Part shown: piece by piece, positions 1-6,935 of the stretch | Numbering within the stretch: the first letter of the stretch is position 1 | Layout: the number at the start of each line of letters is the position of its first letter | Assembly (NCBI GenBank): GCA_016840385.1 | Contig: JAEOSL010000090.1 | Span: 1-13,945 of the forward strand | DNA from: Candidatus Thorarchaeota archaeon | Lineage (GTDB): Archaea > Asgardarchaeota > Thorarchaeia > Thorarchaeales > Thorarchaeaceae | Reading direction: 5' to 3' | DNA length: 13,945 bases | Program-made: the position numbers and the translations under genes | Notes under the pieces: model-generated | Told to the model about the DNA's origin: nothing | Database searches by the model: none | The model's input: the letters and a program-made list of their open reading frames with translations, nothing else

Positions 1-1
1 G

Positions 2-265
2 ATATCACTCAATGCTCCTGACCCTGACACCTATCTTAGATTATGTCAACCGAGTTTTGGGAGAATGACATTTGACTCCATGCTTGAGTTTGCTGAACGA
101 TGCAAGCCTTTGATGCGTGTCGAATTATCTGCAGTTGATATCCCTGGTGTAGACATGGATGCATGCAGAAGTATTGCTGACAGATTAGGTGTAGAATTTC
201 GACAACGAGTTTTCAAGGGACCCGAGGGTGCATTGGACGGTATTTTGCGCACTCTAACAACCTGA
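2..265 (+). CDS. C-terminal end of a TatD-associated-type radical SAM protein (partial)
   Basis: An open frame enters from the left edge and ends at TGA 263-265; 87 codons are visible. The peptide begins ISLNAPDPDTYLRLC and continues through a LEFAERCK helix to ACRSIADRLGVEFRQRVF. From memory this resembles the C-terminal part of the radical SAM family found beside TatD nucleases: the SLNAPDPxTYxRLC segment, then a 'vd...c..iA..LGv.fR.R' ending. The CxxxCxxC cluster that would bind the iron-sulfur centre lies outside the window, so the radical SAM assignment rests on the tail alone. The stop lies 56 bp before the next gene, which has its own TATA-like element. The substrate is unknown. A general MoaA-like radical SAM protein is the alternative. 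Confidence 0.65.
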   Translation: MSLNAPDPDTYLRLCQPSFGRMTFDSMLEFAERCKPLMRVELSAVDIPGVDMDACRSIADRLGVEFRQRVFKGPEGALDGILRTLTT

Positions 266-290
266 TTGTCCGTGCCTTTTTGGTGAACAA

Positions 291-299
291 CTATATCTA
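291..299 (+). promoter_or_regulatory. TATA-like element for the MBL/flavoprotein pair
   Basis: CTATATCTA is centred about 27 bp upstream of ATG 322. This is the archaeal TATA-to-start distance, so transcription would begin at or beside the start codon. No good Shine-Dalgarno sequence sits in front of that ATG, which agrees with leaderless initiation. Inferred from spacing only. Confidence 0.35.
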
Positions 300-321
300 C
301 ATGAAAGACTATGTCTATGTT

Positions 322-1161
322 ATGGCGCTTAAGAAAATCATTGATGGGATTTACGTTAGTGATGACGGTTCAAATGGTGGAAATCACGGAGCAATTGTTC
401 TTGATGATGAAGTCGTTATGATTGATTCTGGAATGATGCATCCGAAGAGCGCTGAGACCCGACAATTCATTGAATCTGAAACCGGACTACAAATTTCCAA
501 ACTGGTTTTCACACACTCCCATGGTGATCATGTATTTGGAGCTCAAGCCTTCGAGCCCGTAGAATTGATTGCCTCAGACCCGATGATGACGAGATGTCAA
601 GAGAATCTGAAAGGAGATTGGGAATTTACTACCTTAATCAAGAGATATTCCGAGGTAAAGGATGACCGTCCTGAACTATGGAATGCAGTACAGACATTAT
701 CACTCAGGCTTCCTGACACTGTATTTCATGATAAATTAATAATCGGAAAGAACGATGAACTTACTGTACAACTTCTTGGCGGACATACCTCAGGATCATC
801 GATTGTAATTTCCTCTCATCACAACACTATCTTTGTAGGCGACCTAATCTTCAATGAACAATTCCCATATGGTGGAGACCCTACTTGTGATCCCGATAGA
901 TGGATACTTGCACTTGAAGAGATCCATGCACTCGAACATGAAATCATTATTCCCGGGCATGGGCCAACATGCGGCCAGAATGAATTAGCTGTATATATCG
1001 AAGATCTATCTGAATTACGAGAGAACGTAAAGGATGCTCTAAAGACTGGTCTATCAGTTGAGTCCTACATTGCAAGGGAAATGGTTCCAGACGCAATATC
1101 ATCGGGATTTGAGAGATTCGGAGAGGTCACTCTAAATCACTGGTTCAGTTTCTATGGCTAA
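322..1161 (+). CDS. MBL-fold metallo-hydrolase
   Basis: A 279-residue metallo-beta-lactamase-fold hydrolase, probably cytoplasmic and binding two metal ions. The core motif THSHGDH gives H65, H67, D69 and H70. It is followed by a third His in LLGGHTSGSS, the bridging Asp in VGDLIFNEQF, and the last His in IIPGHGP, so a complete di-metal site is present. The frame is open further upstream (TTG 280, GTG 283, ATG 301). I chose ATG 322 because the protein then begins MALKKIIDGIYV, as such families usually do, and because CTATATCTA at 291-299 lies about 25 bp upstream, as expected for a leaderless archaeal transcript. The stop is 3 bp before the flavoprotein gene, so the two are probably co-transcribed. 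The substrate cannot be read from the sequence; thioesterase or lactonase activity is possible. Confidence 0.85.
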   Translation: MALKKIIDGIYVSDDGSNGGNHGAIVLDDEVVMIDSGMMHPKSAETRQFIESETGLQISKLVFTHSHGDHVFGAQAFEPVELIASDPMMTRCQENLKGDWEFTTLIKRYSEVKDDRPELWNAVQTLSLRLPDTVFHDKLIIGKNDELTVQLLGGHTSGSSIVISSHHNTIFVGDLIFNEQFPYGGDPTCDPDRWILALEEIHALEHEIIIPGHGPTCGQNELAVYIEDLSELRENVKDALKTGLSVESYIAREMVPDAISSGFERFGEVTLNHWFSFYG

Positions 1162-1164
1162 GGG

Positions 1165-3090
1165 ATGAAAATGAAACTGTGGGAATCTGTTTCCGTTGGA
1201 AATTTGAAGCTCGACAATCGTCTAATTATGTTAGCTACTCACTTGGGGTATTGCGGTGAAGATGGCACAGTCACTGACAAACTCGTGCAATTCTATGAAG
1301 AGCGAGCTCAGTATCAACCGGGGCTGATAGTCGTTGGAGGGTGTTACACTGAACATCTTGGAATGAGCGGTCCTACTATGATAGGAATTTCTCGAGATGA
1401 ACATATCGAAGGTCTCAAACTACTTACCGATGCAATTCACGCTTTCAACGTTCCAGTTGCAGCTCAACTATATCATGCAGGTCGATATGCTCATTCACTC
1501 GTTCTAGGACAACAAGCCGTTTCCGCATCAGCAACAAAATGTCGACTTACAAGGGAAATCTCACGTGAACTATCAATAGAAGAGATTCAGGAAACCATTA
1601 GCAACTTTGGAATCGCTGCTAAACGGGCAAAGAAAGCAGGCTTTGATTCAGTTGAGATAATTGGGTCTGCGGGATATATTATCAACCAGTTTCTTGCAAA
1701 GGCGACCAATCTACGAACTGACGAATACGGTGGGAACTTTGATGCACGGTGCAAATTTCCACGTGAGGTTGTTAGTGCAGTAAGGAATGCAGTTGGTCCA
1801 GAATTCCCAATCCTCTACCGTATGAGTGGTGAGGACTTTGTACCTGATACACTGACATTGGCTGATAATCAGAATCTTGCTCCTCGACTTGCTGAAGCTG
1901 GCGTTGATTGTTTTGATGTCACTGGAGGTTGGCACGAAACCCGGGTTCCTCAAATCACAATGGATGTTCCTCGTGGTCACTATGCTTATCTTGCTGAAGG
2001 AATTGCTGAGGTTGTAGATGTTCCAGTGGTTGCATGTAATAGGATAAACAGCGTAACTGTTGCGGAACACATTCTCAAGAGAGGAAAAGCACAACTCATT
2101 GGTATGTCACGCGGATTCATTGCAGATCCAGAATTACCACAGAAAGCCCGTGAAGGTAATCAATCTTTCACTCGACCATGCATTGGCTGCAATCAAGGTT
2201 GCCTTGACAGAGTGTTCATGGTGGAACCAGTAACATGCGCAATTAATCCACTAGCTGGGTATGAGGGAACTAAGTCAATAGGTACTCCAAGCTCAGGAAG
2301 GATTGCGGTGGTTGGTGGTGGACCTGCTGGTATGGAGGTTTCTCGGGTCCTTGCAATGAGAGGTTTTAGTGTCACTCTTTTTGAAGAAAAGAATCGTTTA
2401 GGTGGACTTCTCAATCTCGCTGCCAAGATACCCGGACGCGGAGAGTTTGCAGCTTATGTGAGTTACATGATTCGCGAACTTAAGCATCTCAGTGTTGACA
2501 TCCGACTCAACACACTTGCTACGGCGAGTACAGTCACTGATAGCGGGTTTGACTCTATCATTTGTGCTACCGGAACAATCGCTGGAGCACCCTCGGTTGA
2601 TGGAGTAGAAATGCCCCACGTAACCAGTGCTTACGATGCAATCGCGCTTGAAATGGACGATTTGGGCGACGCTGTCATTATAGGTGGTGGTGCTCTTGGT
2701 TGTTATGCCGCAATGTATCTCTCTTCACGAGCTGATTCTATACAGATAATTGAGGCTGATGAAGCTCTTGGAGTGGATCTTGGTCGAACAACAAGATGGG
2801 TTATTCTGAAGGGTTTGAAGGATCGAAATATCCCAACTCTTCTGAATGCAGAAGTAGCCAGTATCGATAGCAAGAAACTTGTGGTTTATCAAGATGAGAA
2901 ATTTCATCATGTCAAAGCGAAAACAATCATTCTCGCAACACGACCTCAATCAAGAGATCGTCTAGCTAAACAATTGGAGAAGAGGGGTTTCAAGTGCGAG
3001 AACGCAGTTTCTGTTAAGAAACCTATGGATTTGTTGGATACTGTCCATGGCGCTTTTGAATTTGCTAGTAATTTTGAGTTATCTGATTAA
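1165..3090 (+). CDS. Old yellow enzyme / 2,4-dienoyl-CoA reductase-like FMN-FAD-4Fe4S flavoprotein
   Basis: A 641-residue enzyme with the full layout of the FadH / enoate reductase / trimethylamine dehydrogenase family. Residues about 1-335 form the FMN TIM barrel, with SAGYIINQFL and TDEYGG. Y171 and H257 (in TGGWHETR) match the catalytic Tyr/His pair of dienoyl-CoA reductase. A 4Fe-4S site follows at C339, C342, C346 and C358 (CIGCNQGC...C). Then come an FAD-binding GGGPAG at 384-389 and a second nucleotide-binding GGGALG at 507-512. The family passes electrons from NAD(P)H through FAD and the cluster to FMN to reduce an activated C=C bond. ATG 1171 is an alternative start (MKLWESVSVGN), better spaced from AAGGG at 1160-1164. 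The gene lies 3 bp after the MBL gene. The exact substrate (enoyl-CoA, enoate or amine) is not decidable here. Confidence 0.88.
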   Translation: MKMKLWESVSVGNLKLDNRLIMLATHLGYCGEDGTVTDKLVQFYEERAQYQPGLIVVGGCYTEHLGMSGPTMIGISRDEHIEGLKLLTDAIHAFNVPVAAQLYHAGRYAHSLVLGQQAVSASATKCRLTREISRELSIEEIQETISNFGIAAKRAKKAGFDSVEIIGSAGYIINQFLAKATNLRTDEYGGNFDARCKFPREVVSAVRNAVGPEFPILYRMSGEDFVPDTLTLADNQNLAPRLAEAGVDCFDVTGGWHETRVPQITMDVPRGHYAYLAEGIAEVVDVPVVACNRINSVTVAEHILKRGKAQLIGMSRGFIADPELPQKAREGNQSFTRPCIGCNQGCLDRVFMVEPVTCAINPLAGYEGTKSIGTPSSGRIAVVGGGPAGMEVSRVLAMRGFSVTLFEEKNRLGGLLNLAAKIPGRGEFAAYVSYMIRELKHLSVDIRLNTLATASTVTDSGFDSIICATGTIAGAPSVDGVEMPHVTSAYDAIALEMDDLGDAVIIGGGALGCYAAMYLSSRADSIQIIEADEALGVDLGRTTRWVILKGLKDRNIPTLLNAEVASIDSKKLVVYQDEKFHHVKAKTIILATRPQSRDRLAKQLEKRGFKCENAVSVKKPMDLLDTVHGAFEFASNFELSD

Positions 3091-3142
3091 CTGGCTTCAA
3101 AATCTAAATTAGTACAACTATGCCTGAGCGGGAATCCTTAAA

Positions 3143-4360
3143 ATGCTACAAACGGAATTCCTGACTATCCTTGTAATTGGAGACCAGATACTAGTGGCTT
3201 TTGATGGTGAACCTACAAGCGTTATTACATACCCGACGTTTGCTGAACTAAACGAGATTCTTGCAGGAAAGTTCGAGATCAAAATGAGTGTTCTTGAATA
3301 TGGGATGCCAACCTTTGTTGTCCAGTGGGCACAAGGTTTCGTCCCCAGTAATAACGATCAAGAGACCGTCTTTGAAGAGATAAAAAATGCCACTGAATCT
3401 TTGAAAGTGTGGCCTCTGGTGAGATGGCGTAATGAGAAAGAAGGGGAATACATTATCCGATTTGTTCCCAAACAGAAACCCAAACCAAGTAACAACAGGA
3501 TCAATTATGTGCTCTTCGTAACTACACTTGCTAGTATTGCACTTGGAGGATTCCTTCAAGCAACTAGCCCATTATTTCTCGCACTATTCTATCCCGCAGG
3601 TTTCACTGGTTGGGATATCGCATTTACAACTATCATCTTCATAGCAGCTCTCATGGGGATAATTTTCACTCATGAAATGGGCCACTACAAAATGAGCCAA
3701 AAGTTGGGAATTGAGGCTTCGCTACCATATTTCCTGCCAGGTTTACCACAGATTGGTGGGACCTTTGGTGCGTTCATTTCACAAAAGAGTCCGCCAATGA
3801 ATCGAAGAGATCTCATCGACATGGGTCTTGCTGGACCCCTTGCAGGATTTGCAGTTACTCTTATAGTGCTAGTAGTTGGATTCTTCATGTCCGTTCCAGT
3901 TACCGCTGAAGAGCTGATAGCAATTGATCAAAGGTTTCCAAGTGGAACTAGTTCTCTGCCCGTTCCATTACTCTTTGTATTGATGGAATACTTATTTGTG
4001 GACTTTATTCCAGCTGGTGGAACTATCTTTCTTCATCCTGTAGCTTTTGCGGCCTGGGTTGGATGCCTAGTTACAGCACTCAATCTTTTCCCAATTGCAC
4101 AGCTTGACGGAGGACACGCACTGAGATCGATTGTTAGTCCTCAAAGACACAAGCAAATTGGTTGGCTTGGAATTCTAATTATGCTCATTCTAGGATACTG
4201 GACGATGGCAATTCTGATTATTGTAATGTCCTCTGGTGGTAGCCATCCTGGACCGCTCAATGACACAGTCAAGATTTCAAATGGACGAATTGCATTGTTC
4301 CTGTTATGCATGGTGATACTCGTTCTGGCTATCGTACCTCTCGGGCTGATACTGTTTTAG
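3143..4360 (+). CDS. Site-2-protease family (M50) intramembrane metalloprotease, EGY-like
   Basis: A 405-residue membrane zinc protease. A soluble N-terminal region (about 1-115) ends in a lysine/proline linker (PKQKPKPSNN) and leads into several membrane segments. The zinc motif HEMGH is at 177-181 within FTHEMGHYKMSQKLG, and the third ligand is D322 in LFPIAQLDGGH. The stretch LPYFLPGLPQIGGTFGAFI between them is typical of the archaeal/plant EGY branch of S2P. No PDZ domain is evident. Such enzymes cut membrane-bound substrates within or next to the bilayer, often to release regulators; no substrate is visible here. ATG 3143 is the only convincing start, and no Shine-Dalgarno sequence precedes it. 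The 52-bp gap after the flavoprotein suggests a separate transcript. Confidence 0.88.
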   Translation: MLQTEFLTILVIGDQILVAFDGEPTSVITYPTFAELNEILAGKFEIKMSVLEYGMPTFVVQWAQGFVPSNNDQETVFEEIKNATESLKVWPLVRWRNEKEGEYIIRFVPKQKPKPSNNRINYVLFVTTLASIALGGFLQATSPLFLALFYPAGFTGWDIAFTTIIFIAALMGIIFTHEMGHYKMSQKLGIEASLPYFLPGLPQIGGTFGAFISQKSPPMNRRDLIDMGLAGPLAGFAVTLIVLVVGFFMSVPVTAEELIAIDQRFPSGTSSLPVPLLFVLMEYLFVDFIPAGGTIFLHPVAFAAWVGCLVTALNLFPIAQLDGGHALRSIVSPQRHKQIGWLGILIMLILGYWTMAILIIVMSSGGSHPGPLNDTVKISNGRIALFLLCMVILVLAIVPLGLILF

Positions 4361-4401
4361 TTAGATGGTTATTATAAAGACCAAACTCTGAGAGAATTCT
4401 C

Positions 4402-4414
4402 GGAAACTTTAACT
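4402..4414 (+). promoter_or_regulatory. BRE/TATA-like promoter for the lysine-tailed membrane protein
   Basis: GGAAACTTTAACT has the A-rich BRE-like element followed by a TATA-like core seen in archaeal promoters. It sits about 35-40 bp before ATG 4448, predicting a very short leader. A second AT-rich candidate, TTATAAAG, lies around 4371-4378. Assigned by pattern only. Confidence 0.35.
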
Positions 4415-4447
4415 GGCTAAAAGTATGGTTCAAATCTGGTTATTAGA

Positions 4448-5632
4448 ATGGGTAAGGCAAGATTTGTAGCACCATTTTTCATGTTCATATTTGGAACACT
4501 TATTGCTCTTCAGCTAATTACAACGGTAACAACCAGTGTTGGTCCAACACAACTATTCAATGGTACAGAGATAAACCAAGTACCATTGAGTACAACACTT
4601 GGAACCGACATTACACTAATCATGGCCATCGCACTTCCCATTCTGTTTCTCGAGTATGTTCTATTAGCTGTACCAGTTGCTGTTGTTATTCTTCTAATCA
4701 CCAAGATTGTCAAGTCCAATCGCTACAACATGAATATCATGAATATAGGCCGTGAGTTTGGTGGTACTCAGATAATGCGTCGAGCTGCGGCTCCTGCTCT
4801 CTTCAGTGTAGCTTCAGCACAGATGTTCAGTGGTTTCATTCGCGACGCTCTATTCGGTCCTACTTTCGATCCAGCAACATTGGGAATTGAGATAGCACCT
4901 CTATTCAACGCAGGTCTTTCTCTTATGGGCGCACTTCTCTTTGTTCCAATAGCTCTTTTGCTATTCATGCCGACTTGGGTTTTGAATGATGCTGGAGTTG
5001 TAACTCATCTCAAGTCTGACAATATGACCATGCGACACTGCCCAGATACGCAAGGTGTAGGACGGTGGATAGCAAACATGCTTGGTGGATTTGCCTTACT
5101 TGCATTTCCAATAACGATGTTTATGACTCAATTCTATACTCCTATAATTGAACCAGTTCTCACTGGTGTACAATTGACAATTCCTGAAATTTTATACCAG
5201 GGTACTCTAGCTATGCTATGGACCATTGGTTTGCCGTTCTTCGTGATGGCTTACATTATTCCACTAGTCATGTTCAATGAAGCTATGCAAACTCGATCTA
5301 CTGTTCGCATTCTCAGACTTGCAAGGCGCTTGGGTGCTAAGATGGTTCGAAAGGAACAAATTCAGGAAATCAAACGACTTGGTTATGCATACGATGAGGA
5401 AAAGAAAGGAACCGTTGAGCTCTTTGCTGCTGCAGGTAATCAAGAGATTGTGATGACTCAGAAGACCATCAAGTCCAAGAGTAAGACCAAGACAAAAGGA
5501 AAGTCTGCTCCAAAGAAGAAGGCTACTCAAAAGAAGGGCACTAAGAAGAAAGATGGCAAAGGGAACGTTGTCACTTCAAGGAAGACTGTCAAGAAGAAAA
5601 CTACAAAGCCAAAACCGAAGAAGAAGAAGTAG
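4448..5632 (+). CDS. Multi-span membrane protein with a lysine-rich cytosolic tail, function unknown
   Basis: I do not recognise this 394-residue protein. It begins with a hydrophobic segment (about 5-29) that could be a signal anchor. Further hydrophobic stretches lie near 55-88, 148-178, 205-235 and 245-280, suggesting roughly five to six membrane passes. A short positively charged helix follows (RILRLARRLGAKMVRKEQ). Residues 339-394 form a low-complexity tail with 26 Lys and one Arg among 56 positions and almost no acidic residues. By the positive-inside rule the tail should be cytosolic. It could contact RNA, DNA, ribosomes or anionic lipids; this is inference. It follows the S2P gene on the same strand with an 87-bp gap and its own promoter-like element, and ends convergently with the TBP gene. 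Confidence 0.75.
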   Translation: MGKARFVAPFFMFIFGTLIALQLITTVTTSVGPTQLFNGTEINQVPLSTTLGTDITLIMAIALPILFLEYVLLAVPVAVVILLITKIVKSNRYNMNIMNIGREFGGTQIMRRAAAPALFSVASAQMFSGFIRDALFGPTFDPATLGIEIAPLFNAGLSLMGALLFVPIALLLFMPTWVLNDAGVVTHLKSDNMTMRHCPDTQGVGRWIANMLGGFALLAFPITMFMTQFYTPIIEPVLTGVQLTIPEILYQGTLAMLWTIGLPFFVMAYIIPLVMFNEAMQTRSTVRILRLARRLGAKMVRKEQIQEIKRLGYAYDEEKKGTVELFAAAGNQEIVMTQKTIKSKSKTKTKGKSAPKKKATQKKGTKKKDGKGNVVTSRKTVKKKTTKPKPKKKK

Positions 5633-5677
5633 TTTCTTCTACACCACAGTTTCATATCTCAAAATAAGAAGTAGCGA

Positions 5678-5701
5678 TTCTCAGGATTGCTATCCCGAGA
5701 A
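5678..5701. terminator. Hairpin between convergent genes, possible bidirectional terminator
   Basis: The segment reads TTCTC-A-GGAT, loop TGCT, ATCC-C-GAGAA: a nine-pair stem with one A/C mismatch. It sits midway in the 80-bp gap between the membrane-protein stop (5632) and the TBP stop (5713). On the minus strand it is followed by the T-rich CTTCTTATTTTG, suiting termination of the TBP transcript. Archaeal termination usually relies on U-tracts more than on hairpins, so its role is uncertain. Confidence 0.4.
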
Positions 5702-5712
5702 CCAATCAAATA

Positions 5713-6324
5713 TTACCAGTCGTCGTCTGCATCGTCATGCTCGATCTGACCCCAGTCTTCACCTTCTGGGATTCTCATGACACCGAGTTCGAGTAGGCGA
5801 TCCATGACTTTCAATGCAGCTTCGTCGATTTGTGGTTCGAACTTGGCTCCAGTGATAACAAGCTTGCCTGATCCGAACAGAAGGATAACGACTTTGGGGT
5901 CTCTCATTCTGTAGATCAAACCTGGGAACTGCTCTGGCTCGTAGAGTGTGTTCTCAAGCTTCATAGCTGCAAGTTCAAGATTTAGCTCAGCACCGAGGCT
6001 TGCGCTGGCGACAATGTTCTGGACGATGATCTCTGGCTTACCAGTGATCTCGATACCGGCCTCTTTGATGTTCTTGACAATCTTGTGAACTGCACGCTTT
6101 GCTTCTTTCTCACTCTTCGCTCCGGTACAGACCATTTTGCCTGAGTTGAAAATCAGGGTGGCTGTCTTAGGTTTCTTCAAACGATACACAAGACCTGGGA
6201 ACTGTTCAGGGTCGAATTCCACGTTGGGCATGGTGGCTGCAATCTCATCGAGGTCAAGTCGTTGATTCAAAACAACTGACGCGACAACGTTCTCAATCTT
6301 TGTTTTAGGCTCTGGACGTACCAT
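5713..6324 (-). CDS. tbp: TATA-box-binding protein (TBP)
   Basis: A 203-residue archaeal TBP, the factor that binds TATA boxes and, with TFB, recruits RNA polymerase. Two direct repeats make the saddle, about 9-91 and 100-182. Each carries the paired signature EQFPGLxYR and LxFxSGKxVxTGAK. The four DNA-intercalating phenylalanines are F42 and F59 in repeat 1 and F133 and F150 in repeat 2, each pair 17 residues apart as in known TBPs. A short acidic tail (from about 187, ending HDDADDDW) follows; similar tails occur in other archaeal TBPs. ATG 6324 is preceded by a GGAG-type Shine-Dalgarno. Upstream lies an unusually dense set of TATA-like sequences, so autoregulation is plausible. The regulator gene 147 bp upstream is on the same strand but probably in another transcription unit. 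Confidence 0.97.
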   Translation of the reverse strand: MVRPEPKTKIENVVASVVLNQRLDLDEIAATMPNVEFDPEQFPGLVYRLKKPKTATLIFNSGKMVCTGAKSEKEAKRAVHKIVKNIKEAGIEITGKPEIIVQNIVASASLGAELNLELAAMKLENTLYEPEQFPGLIYRMRDPKVVILLFGSGKLVITGAKFEPQIDEAALKVMDRLLELGVMRIPEGEDWGQIEHDDADDDW

Positions 6325-6352
6325 CTGCTCTTGCTCCTGCCTTATTTCTACT

Positions 6353-6415
6353 CCTTATATAGTATATAAGGTATATAAAGGACAAACGTTTCGTATATAA
6401 ATCGCCTTATAAATG
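6353..6415 (-). promoter_or_regulatory. TBP promoter region with several TATA-like boxes and a 19-bp palindrome
   Basis: On the minus strand, TATA-like elements occur at 6415-6405 (CATTTATAAGG), 6401-6393 (TTTATATAC), 6380-6371 (CTTTATATAC) and 6371-6362. The last is half of the palindrome CCTTATATAGTATATAAGG (6353-6371), which has nine-base arms around one central base. From spacing, the boxes at 6401-6393 and 6380-6371 would start RNA about 20-45 bp upstream of the TBP start codon. The palindrome lies between those boxes and the gene, where bound protein could block initiation. Which box is used cannot be decided from sequence. Confidence 0.55.
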
Positions 6416-6471
6416 TGAGCAATAGTACGGACCCCAAACCATTGTTTCAAAGTAGGTTTAGGTTCTTTGAT

Positions 6472-6843
6472 TCAACAATCGCAATCGTTACCTTTCACAA
6501 CAATGACTTTCACTTTGACATCCTCTGCTATATCACCAAAGGCTTGAAGGAAATACCTTGAAGATTCTGCTAGTCCTTTCTCTCCCTCCGGTGTCAAATG
6601 GTAGACAATCTGTCTTCCTGCTTTCTCACCTTCGATGAGACCCCCATTCTTCAACTCCTTCAACGCAGGATAGATGGTTCCAGGGGTTGGTTTTGTTCCT
6701 CTTCTTATAGCAATCTTCTCTGCTATCTGTTGTCCATTCATTTCTTCTCTGTCAAGTTCCCAAAGGATCTGAAATGTAAGAAGTCCTCTCATGTCACAAC
6801 AAGCTGGTGGACAACACGGTGCATCTTCAGACTGCTCATTCAT
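6472..6843 (-). CDS. PadR-family transcriptional regulator with N- and C-terminal cysteine pairs, probable arsenic/metal sensor
   Basis: A 123-residue winged-helix regulator. The PadR core runs from MRGLLTFQILWELD through MNGQQIAEKIAIRRG and PTPGTIYPALKELKNGGLIEG to RQIVYHLTPEGEKGL. The N-terminus carries CCPPACC (C10, C11, C15, C16) just before the wHTH domain, and the protein ends CDC (C121, C123). Closely spaced thiols at both ends of a small DNA-binding protein suit a thiolate sensor of As(III), Sb(III) or a soft metal; this is inference. The gene diverges from an ArsM operon, and one of three shared inverted repeats lies next to its start, so autorepression is likely. ATG 6843 was preferred; an in-frame TTG at 6849 would add two residues. 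The usual arsenic regulator is ArsR, so a PadR protein in this role is less common. Confidence 0.82.
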   Translation of the reverse strand: MNEQSEDAPCCPPACCDMRGLLTFQILWELDREEMNGQQIAEKIAIRRGTKPTPGTIYPALKELKNGGLIEGEKAGRQIVYHLTPEGEKGLAESSRYFLQAFGDIAEDVKVKVIVVKGNDCDC

Positions 6844-6850
6844 ACTCAAC

Positions 6851-6866
6851 TATTGGACGTCCGATA
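6851..6866. promoter_or_regulatory. Operator-like inverted repeat, copy 1
   Basis: TATTGGAC-GTCCGATA is an eight-base inverted repeat with one mismatch. It ends 8 bp from the regulator's ATG (6843) and covers the start site predicted for the minus-strand transcript from the TATATATA at 6877-6884. Binding here should repress the regulator gene itself. Confidence 0.6.
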
Positions 6867-6884
6867 CATTTAAATGTATATATA
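6864..6884. promoter_or_regulatory. Shared divergent promoter core (palindrome plus TATATATA)
   Basis: ATACATTTAAATGTAT (6864-6879) is a perfect 16-bp palindrome that runs into TATATATA (6877-6884). TATA elements read nearly the same on both strands, so this block could drive both directions. Minus-strand RNA would start near 6855 and plus-strand RNA near 6906. Those two points coincide with operator-like copies 1 and 3. Confidence 0.5.
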
Positions 6885-6896
6885 GGATGTCCAATA
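6881..6896. promoter_or_regulatory. Operator-like inverted repeat, copy 2
   Basis: TATAGGAT-GTCCAATA keeps the right half-site exactly and has two changes in the left half. It overlaps the end of the TATATATA core, where the minus-strand BRE would lie, so a bound protein would compete with TBP/TFB. Confidence 0.5.
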
Positions 6897-6905
6897 ATAG
6901 TCAAA

Positions 6906-6921
6906 TATTGGACACCCAATA
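6906..6921. promoter_or_regulatory. Operator-like inverted repeat, copy 3
   Basis: TATTGGAC-ACCCAATA has an exact left half-site and one change in the right half. It lies at the predicted start of the plus-strand transcript and just before the Shine-Dalgarno of the small ORF, a typical repressor position for the arsM operon. Confidence 0.58.
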
Positions 6922-6935
6922 TAGTTGGTGATTGA

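Noticed and set aside
3120..3164. Fifteen-codon ATG frame (MPERESLKCYK...) overlapping the S2P start.
   Set aside because: No Shine-Dalgarno, overlaps the real start out of frame, and is too short to support.
5553..5780. Plus-strand frame across the end of the lysine-tailed protein into the TBP gene.
   Set aside because: It arises from lysine-codon repeats in another frame and runs antisense into TBP; no homology signal.
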